Source: Methanobacteriaceae archaeon (GTDB lineage: Archaea; Methanobacteriota; Methanobacteria; Methanobacteriales; Methanobacteriaceae). From it: a stretch of 10,401 nucleotides of DNA. Below, one piece after another: positions 6,121-10,401 of the stretch; positions within the stretch are counted from its first letter, which is position 1, and each line of letters begins with the position of its first letter. The notes below the pieces were generated by a model. It did not search any database. It was given only the letters and a program-made list of their open reading frames with translations, and was not told the DNA's origin. The DNA is taken from positions 1 through 10,401 of the forward strand of contig JAUXXK010000334.1 of NCBI GenBank assembly GCA_030681145.1. The letters are read 5' to 3'. The position numbers were made by a program, and so were the translations under genes.

Positions 6121-7239
6121 TTAAAACCATGTTTTTAAAACAAAACTACATTTTTGCAGTTGAAAATATTCTGCTTTTATATATTTATACTCTGTATTTT
6201 TAGGAACACCAACCAAAAATATTTTAAATGGGCTAAAATTTTTTCCGGGACATATAAAATGAATCCATATTGTTGTATTGTTTTTATTTCCAATCAAATC
6301 TTTTATTTTATCATTTAATTTAATTGGAGAGGAAGTAAATGAATTATTTTCATTAGAAATATTATCTACTGTATCTATAACCCAGTAAACGGATTCAATT
6401 GGAATGGGGCTTGGTTCGGTAATTAGGTAATAATCTGTTTTTTCTAGTTCTGCTGTACTAGTGGTGAAATGTTTACATACCCAGTAGCTTGAATATTCAT
6501 TTTCTTGAAAATACATATGATTTAAATCACTATTTGATCCATCATGGGGGCATATATCTGAGGCTTCTTGCAGGAAATTATCAGATAAATTGGTGCTATT
6601 ATTTTGATGCCAATTTATACCTATCACTGTATAATTACTAAAAAAATTACATTGTACCGTACGATTTACTAAAAACACTTCTGATGATAATATCGATCCT
6701 GCATCATTTTTTAGTACTAATGGGTCTATTCTTCTGTCAAAAGGGTATATAATGATACTTGATTTGATATTTTTAGAAAATATTTTGTTATCTACTAATA
6801 ATGAATATTTTTTACCTAAACTGATGATTTTTTCCCATGAAAGAATATTTGATGAGCTTTCATTAGTATAATTATAGTTAATGGCCAAACCGGGAGAAAC
6901 TCCGCTAGAACTACTCATTTTTTCCCAGTTATAAGGCGATCCTGAAGTTTTGATAAGTATATCTGCAGCTTCTAATGTACAGCGCTCTAGGGCGGCACGA
7001 GAAGAATAATCACCTACTAAAGTATTACCAAAATCCATAGCATCAGCAGAAATTCCAATAATAACGGTTATTATTATTAATGAAAGAAGTAAATCCGTTG
7101 AAAATACAAATCCTTCTGAATTAATCCATATACTCTTAAATTTATATTTAAAAAAACTTTTTTTTAAAATAATAGGCATTAATTTTTTAATTCGCTTTAA
7201 TGATAACACAATAATTCTTCCTTTATTACATAAATTCAT
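6121..7239 (-). CDS. Pilin-like extracytoplasmic protein with long leader (second gene of the pair)
   Basis: This protein of unknown function has a basic leader (about 1-43) ending in SEG, then FVFSTD and a hydrophobic helix (about 50-67). This resembles an archaeal class III (prepilin-type) signal in which cleavage would follow G43. The mature part opens with RAALERCTLEAADILIKT (81-98), then SGSPYNWE (99-106) and PGLA (116-119). That pattern recalls archaeal pilin-like proteins, from memory of the family and unverified. The outer domain has eleven N-X-S/T sequons and cysteines C197, C230, C255, C330 and C364, so disulfides or metal sites are possible. It begins 3 nt after the stop of the upstream partner, so the genes are almost certainly co-transcribed. 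GTG codon 11 (7209) has a better Shine-Dalgarno (AAGGAAG, 7 nt away) than the ATG and may be the real start, shortening the leader by ten residues. Confidence 0.75.
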   Translation of the reverse strand: MNLCNKGRIIVLSLKRIKKLMPIILKKSFFKYKFKSIWINSEGFVFSTDLLLSLIIITVIIGISADAMDFGNTLVGDYSSRAALERCTLEAADILIKTSGSPYNWEKMSSSSGVSPGLAINYNYTNESSSNILSWEKIISLGKKYSLLVDNKIFSKNIKSSIIIYPFDRRIDPLVLKNDAGSILSSEVFLVNRTVQCNFFSNYTVIGINWHQNNSTNLSDNFLQEASDICPHDGSNSDLNHMYFQENEYSSYWVCKHFTTSTAELEKTDYYLITEPSPIPIESVYWVIDTVDNISNENNSFTSSPIKLNDKIKDLIGNKNNTTIWIHFICPGKNFSPFKIFLVGVPKNTEYKYIKAEYFQLQKCSFVLKTWF

Positions 7240-7242
7240 GAA

Positions 7243-8202
7243 TCAATTAATTCCATATTTGACACCATGACCTTCATCCAGGAATAAAAAGTAAACTGTC
7301 TCATTTTTGATATCATAAGCTAAAGAATGGCCCATATAAGACTCTATTCCAAAAATAACATGATCTGAAGAACAAGGACCATTAATTATTATTGAATAGT
7401 TGCTATTACTAACAGGAACTGGTTGCAAAAAAACCTCCAAACCAAAGTGTTCACAAGTCTCTTTTGACTCTAATCGACATAAATAACAAGAACCATCATT
7501 ACTATAATGATAAAAACCGTTAGATTGGCAATTTTTCATCGTTTCATTTGAACCATGGCTTTGATATGGTTCATATGGGCATTTTTTTATAATAAATGGA
7601 GAACTAGCATTTTCATAATAACTGGAATTATCAATATTTTTACTTTCAAGATAACTACTTAAAGATGTCCCATAGGATATTCTAACATTATCGTGATTGA
7701 TTGAGCCATATGGTCTACATTTTAAAAAGGGAAGAGGATCTGGCATTCCTTCTATTGATACTAATCTGGATAATTTTTCTTCATGTTTCAAATTTTCAGT
7801 TTTTAAATTCAATGTGAAATCAAATTCAATTAAAAAAGGATCATGGGGTGAAGTTTCAATACTATCTACATTACAACTAACATTCATGTTTTGATTATTG
7901 TATGTTGCAGTTAAATCATTAATTTGCAGCTGTAGTTGGGTTTTAATGGACTCAGTACTGTTAGTAATCGTTTTATTATCATCTATTAGGCTTAAAGAAA
8001 TATTTAACATGGTTTCTCTGGCTAAAATAGGTATATTTCTTTTTATATCTCCTGCAGCAAATGATACCTTTTCTGAATGTATAGATTGGTCTATCATTTC
8101 ATTTTCACCTTGAAAAAAATTTATAAGAGACACACTAATCAATATTACTGGTATTAGGAGTAAAAATGAAGTTCCAGCCATCACATATCCTTTTTGATCC
8201 AT
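7243..8202 (-). CDS. Pilin-like cysteine-rich extracytoplasmic protein (first gene of the pair)
   Basis: I do not recognise a named family. The protein begins MDQKG, then YVMAGTSF and a hydrophobic helix (about 9-30), followed by a charged helix (GENEMIDQSIHSEKVSFAAG). This is the layout of archaeal prepilin-like proteins with a very short leader and possible cleavage after G5. The outer part contains VSIEGMPDPLPFLKCRPYG (148-166) and a cysteine-rich stretch with C208, C225, a CYLC motif (C239, C242) and C250, plus C110, C162 and C277. Nine N-X-S/T sequons (N67, N76, N81, N107, N192, N198, N219, N268, N300) agree with an exported glycoprotein. AGGTGA (complement of 8207-8212) lies 4 nt before the ATG. 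TTTATAAA at 8253-8260 is a well-placed TATA box. A surface structure or adhesin is the natural guess, but this is unproven. Confidence 0.75.
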   Translation of the reverse strand: MDQKGYVMAGTSFLLLIPVILISVSLINFFQGENEMIDQSIHSEKVSFAAGDIKRNIPILARETMLNISLSLIDDNKTITNSTESIKTQLQLQINDLTATYNNQNMNVSCNVDSIETSPHDPFLIEFDFTLNLKTENLKHEEKLSRLVSIEGMPDPLPFLKCRPYGSINHDNVRISYGTSLSSYLESKNIDNSSYYENASSPFIIKKCPYEPYQSHGSNETMKNCQSNGFYHYSNDGSCYLCRLESKETCEHFGLEVFLQPVPVSNSNYSIIINGPCSSDHVIFGIESYMGHSLAYDIKNETVYFLFLDEGHGVKYGIN

Positions 8203-8442
8203 GATTTCACCTAAAATATGTATTACATTTATATTAATAAATTATTATTTATTTTATAAAAATATTACTATTTTATATTTAAATAATAAATTTAATAAAA
8301 TAAAAAATTAGAAAATAATATTTTTATCAAAAGAAAATAAACTAATAATATGACTATTTGTTCAAATAAAGATTATATAGTCTAATAAATAATTCTAAAT
8401 GAATTAATACCTTTATTTAATTTTAAATTCTTTTAAGATTAT

Positions 8443-8494
8443 TTTAATCTAGGATGCACCAAAGAATTTAATTACCATGACCTCCAAGATTAAA
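8443..8494. repeat. Imperfect inverted repeat just upstream of a TATA box
   Basis: TTTAATCT (8443-8450) pairs perfectly with AGATTAAA (8487-8494). After one A-A mismatch, GGA (8452-8454) pairs with TCC (8483-8485), giving 11 pairs around a 28-nt centre. A second, overlapping hairpin AGATTA-TTT-TAATCT lies at 8436-8450. The repeat ends 4 nt before TATTTAAATA. It could be an operator, an activator site or part of a small RNA. Confidence 0.4.
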
Positions 8495-8596
8495 TGAGTA
8501 TTTAAATAGAATTTTTTATATTAAAAATTTCTTTGTCTACAATTTGAGATATAATTGCTTTAATTATATATCATATTAATAAAAAAATAGGATTAT

Positions 8597-8601
8597 GGAG
8601 G
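8597..8601 (+). promoter_or_regulatory. Shine-Dalgarno site of the DUF35 gene
   Basis: GGAGG ends 6 nt before the ATG at 8608 and fixes that start. Confidence 0.75.
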
Positions 8602-8607
8602 ATTTAA

Positions 8608-9006
8608 ATGTCAGACACAGTAAGAGCATGGCGTCATATTCCACAACGTTATAATTTAATTGGTTCTAAATGTGCACAATGCGGCACTGTTTTTTTCCCT
8701 AGCCGTATAATCTGTCCTGAATGCAGAAGAAAAGGGCAATTGGAAGATATAAATTTAAGTGGAAAAGGTAAAATATATACTTACTCCGTTATTACCACTC
8801 CCACTGAAGAATTTAAGGAAATAGCTCCTTATGTAGTTGCTATTGTCCAATTAGAAGAAGGAGCTAAAGTTACCACTCAGATAGTGGATTGTAACTCTGA
8901 TGATGTTCAAATTGGCGACGAAGTGGAAATGGTATTTAGACGAATCAGAGAAGAAGGAAATGATGGAGTGATATCATATGGATTCAAATTCAAGCTCAAA
9001 AAGTAA
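8608..9006 (+). CDS. DUF35 zinc-ribbon/OB-fold protein (acyl-CoA thiolase/HMG-CoA synthase partner family)
   Basis: This 132-residue protein has a short N-terminal helix, a rubredoxin-like zinc ribbon (C22, C25, C36, C39 in the pattern CxxC-x10-CxxC, segment KCAQCGTVFFPSRIICPEC) and an OB-fold domain (about 45-130, starting near GKGKIYTYSVITTPTEEFKE). All four zinc ligands are present. In a methanogen, a DUF35 protein forms a complex bridging acetoacetyl-CoA thiolase and HMG-CoA synthase and channels the intermediate toward mevalonate and archaeal lipids. Neither enzyme is encoded in this window, so that role is by family only. The gene overlaps cfbA by 29 nt, which implies co-transcription and translational coupling with a nickel/cobalt chelatase. 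The ATG follows GGAGG at the right distance. The family call is secure and the specific partner is not. Confidence 0.9.
   Translation: MSDTVRAWRHIPQRYNLIGSKCAQCGTVFFPSRIICPECRRKGQLEDINLSGKGKIYTYSVITTPTEEFKEIAPYVVAIVQLEEGAKVTTQIVDCNSDDVQIGDEVEMVFRRIREEGNDGVISYGFKFKLKK
8965..8972 (+). promoter_or_regulatory. Shine-Dalgarno site of cfbA inside the DUF35 gene
   Basis: GGAGTGAT, near the consensus GGAGGTGAT, ends 5 nt before the ATG at 8978. It supports the start that overlaps the end of the DUF35 gene in a different frame. Confidence 0.65.
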
Positions 9007-9418
9007 AATTGGTGTATTATTGGTAGGTCATGGTAGCAGATTACCCTATGGGGAAGAAGTACTCAAGGGCCTTGCTGAAATTTATCGAAAAAATTCAGAA
9101 TATCCTGTTAAAATAGGTTTCATGAATATGAACAAACCTTCAATACCTGCAGCAATAAACGAACTTTCTAAAGAGAATGTAGATAAAATTATTGTAACTC
9201 CTGTTTTTTTGGCTCATGGAGTTCACACTAAAGAAGACATACCTCATATTCTAGGTCTGGATAATGGGCATGATTGCTCACACGGCCATTCACATAACCA
9301 CAACGATGAGGTAAATGAAGAGATACTTTTTGATGGTGAAATAATATATACAGAACCTTTAGGCGCGGATTCCAGATTAGTAGATGTTATTAAGGATAGA
9401 GTAAATAATGCTATTTAA
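8978..9418 (+). CDS. cfbA: Sirohydrochlorin nickel/cobalt chelatase, small CbiX type (CfbA)
   Basis: CfbA inserts Ni2+ into sirohydrochlorin as the first step of coenzyme F430 synthesis and can insert Co2+ for cobamides. The 146-residue length fits the small single-domain archaeal CbiX form, which works as a homodimer. GVLLVGHGSR (12-21) contains the first metal-site histidine (H18), and VTPVFLAHGVHT (73-84) contains the second (H80, with H83 near). PLGAD (127-131) is near the C-terminus. A loop at 96-108 (NGHDCSHGHSHNH) carries five histidines (H98, H102, H104, H106, H108) plus C100 and could hold or deliver metal. The gene overlaps the DUF35 gene by 29 nt and is the last gene of that unit: T-run terminators follow at once. 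It supplies the same cofactor pathways as the CobJ/CbiH encoded further left. Confidence 0.95.
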   Translation: MDSNSSSKSKIGVLLVGHGSRLPYGEEVLKGLAEIYRKNSEYPVKIGFMNMNKPSIPAAINELSKENVDKIIVTPVFLAHGVHTKEDIPHILGLDNGHDCSHGHSHNHNDEVNEEILFDGEIIYTEPLGADSRLVDVIKDRVNNAI

Positions 9419-9470
9419 ATATTAATCCTTTTTTTAATTAATATACAAAATATTTTTTTTTTAATTATTG
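9419..9470 (+). terminator. T-run terminator after cfbA
   Basis: Two T tracts, T7 at 9429-9435 and T10 at 9453-9462, follow the cfbA stop within 45 nt. This is the typical form of an archaeal intrinsic terminator, where U runs matter more than a stem. Confidence 0.65.
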
Positions 9471-9536
9471 GTTCGATTTAAATCATTAATTTGATTGATA
9501 TATACCTCATTATTAAATATCCACAAAATTTTACTA

Positions 9537-9545
9537 TTATATAAA
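9537..9545 (+). promoter_or_regulatory. TATA box of thiL
   Basis: TTATATAAA lies 35 nt before the thiL ATG, which predicts a transcript start roughly 10-15 nt before the codon. No Shine-Dalgarno site is visible, so a nearly leaderless message is likely. Confidence 0.5.
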
Positions 9546-9579
9546 AATTTATTTTTAATGATAAATACTATATTAATCA

Positions 9580-10401
9580 ATGTCTCATAAAAAAAAAATA
9601 ATAAGTGATTTTGGTGAGAAGAAATTGATAACCAGAATTATCAAAAAAACACGAAAATTACAAAGTGATTATTTTTCTAATGATTTACGTATCATGAATA
9701 GTTTGGGAGATGATGCTGCTCTAATTGATTTTGGCTCTTATTATCTCGTGGCATCGTCTGATATGCTAATAGAAACTTCCCACTTTCCCAAACAAATGAA
9801 AGCTAGTGAAATTGGATGGAAAATTGTAACAGTGAATATTAGTGATCTGGCAGCAATGGGGGCCCATCCGATGGGTTTTTTAGTTTCAATGGGCCTTCCT
9901 AAAGAAATGGACATTGATTTCTTTGATGAAATGGTAGATGGGATTTTGCAGGCATGTAAATACTATAACTTACCTCTTATTGGGGGGGATACTAATGAAT
10001 CCCCACAACTAGTTTTGGATGGCACTGCTATTGGAAAGGTTGATAAAAAAAAAGTTTTGATGAAATCTGAAGCCGAAAAGGGAGATTTATTGGCTGTGAC
10101 TGGTCCACTGGGACTGGCTGCCGCGGGATTCGAATATTTACTTTCCGAAAATTATCCAGAAATAAAATCTGAAAAAAGTAAAAATTCAGAAAATCTGAAA
10201 AAAACTCTGCGATTAGTCACTAAACACGCTTTTAAGCCTAAAGCAAGGTTAAATGAGGGTATATTGGCCACACAATTCGACCAGATAAAGGGAGCTACGG
10301 ATATTACTGATGGATTGGTAAGTGAGTTGGAAGAAATTATAAACGCTTCAAAGAATTCGGATATGAATTCCCAAAGTTCTATTGGGATTAAAATTTATGA
10401 A
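9580..10401 (+). CDS. thiL: Thiamine-monophosphate kinase, 5' part (runs off the window)
   Basis: ThiL phosphorylates thiamine monophosphate with ATP to give thiamine diphosphate. I translated 274 codons by hand; the frame stays open to the edge. Motifs of the PurM/ThiL (AIR synthase-like) ATPase fold appear in order: SLGDDAA (41-47), SSDMLIETSHF (59-69), NISDLAAMGAHP (86-97) with D89, IGGDTNES (134-141), TGPLG (174-178) and DITDGL (241-246). These aspartates bind the metal-nucleotide complex. A charged stretch at about 190-208, rich in K, E, S and N, looks like a loop insertion between the two halves. The gene stands alone behind its own TATA box and the cfbA terminator. The remaining C-terminal part lies beyond the window. 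Identity is confident from the motif set. Confidence 0.93.
   Translation, partial: MSHKKKIISDFGEKKLITRIIKKTRKLQSDYFSNDLRIMNSLGDDAALIDFGSYYLVASSDMLIETSHFPKQMKASEIGWKIVTVNISDLAAMGAHPMGFLVSMGLPKEMDIDFFDEMVDGILQACKYYNLPLIGGDTNESPQLVLDGTAIGKVDKKKVLMKSEAEKGDLLAVTGPLGLAAAGFEYLLSENYPEIKSEKSKNSENLKKTLRLVTKHAFKPKARLNEGILATQFDQIKGATDITDGLVSELEEIINASKNSDMNSQSSIGIKIYE

Larger units (their letters stand above)
8203..8607. promoter_or_regulatory. Divergent spacer between the pilin-like pair and the DUF35-cfbA operon
   Basis: No convincing gene is visible in these 405 bp. Leftward, TTTATAAA (8253-8260, within the palindrome TTTTATAAAA) is a good TATA candidate about 50 nt before the pilin-like gene. Rightward, TATTTAAATA (8499-8508) and ATTATATAT (8563-8571) are candidate TATA boxes for the DUF35 gene. 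The first gives a leader of about 75 nt, the second one of about 15 nt. The stretch 8443-8494 is visibly less AT-rich than its surroundings and is listed separately. Confidence 0.45.

Noticed and set aside
8450..8485. Minus-strand mini-ORF with GGAGGT one nucleotide before an ATG (ATG at 8477, about 9 codons)
   Set aside because: The spacing between GGAGGT and ATG is too short for initiation and the peptide stops after nine codons. Inverted repeat or operator is a better reading.
8978..9006. Frameshift or split fusion between the DUF35 gene and cfbA
   Set aside because: Both proteins have complete family length and their own start and stop, and cfbA has its own GGAGTGAT site. This is a normal gene overlap.
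9470..9484. GGTTCGATTTAAATC, resembling a tRNA T-loop
   Set aside because: No acceptor, D or anticodon stem can be built around it; it is a short palindrome (GATTTAAATC) in AT-rich spacer.
1..10401. CRISPR array, transposon ends or phage genes
   Set aside because: No regularly spaced repeats, no terminal inverted repeats with a transposase and no viral protein signature were seen on either strand.

Overview
The window looks like chromosome of a hydrogenotrophic methanogen of the Methanobacteriales, probably Methanobacterium or a close relative. The evidence is an archaeal family D polymerase small subunit (DP1), a small CfbA-type metal chelatase of the F430/cobamide pathways, a CobJ/CbiH methyltransferase with a C-terminal cysteine-rich domain, strongly AT-rich spacers with archaeal TATA elements, Shine-Dalgarno sites of the GGTGAT/GGAGG type, and several TTG or GTG starts. 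No insertion sequence, phage gene, CRISPR array, tRNA or rRNA was found.

Layout. Minus strand, left edge: the first 39 codons of a class II (fuculose-phosphate type) aldolase, then the polymerase D small subunit. An AT-rich divergent spacer follows. Plus strand, 2170-6075: a small membrane-anchored extracytoplasmic protein of unknown function; CobJ/CbiH; a PhoU-like/RCK_C (TrkA_C) cytoplasmic protein; and a two-repeat MgtE/SLC41-type cation transporter. Minus strand, 6121-8202: two adjacent glycosylation-sequon-rich, cysteine-containing proteins with pilin-like N-termini. Plus strand, 8608 to the right edge: a DUF35 zinc-ribbon/OB-fold protein overlapping cfbA, then thiL, which runs off the window.

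How the genes work together. CobJ/CbiH and CfbA both serve tetrapyrrole metabolism: CfbA puts Ni or Co into sirohydrochlorin for F430 or cobamide, and CobJ/CbiH contracts the corrin ring. The PhoU-RCK_C protein and the transporter probably form a regulator-channel pair, because this transporter lacks the cytoplasmic N and CBS sensor domains of bacterial MgtE. The two pilin-like proteins are probably co-transcribed and exported together.

The least explained parts are the pilin-like pair, the PhoU-RCK_C/MgtE pair with its possibly structured leader, and an inverted repeat next to the TATA box of the DUF35-cfbA operon. Everything else is conserved methanogen housekeeping.
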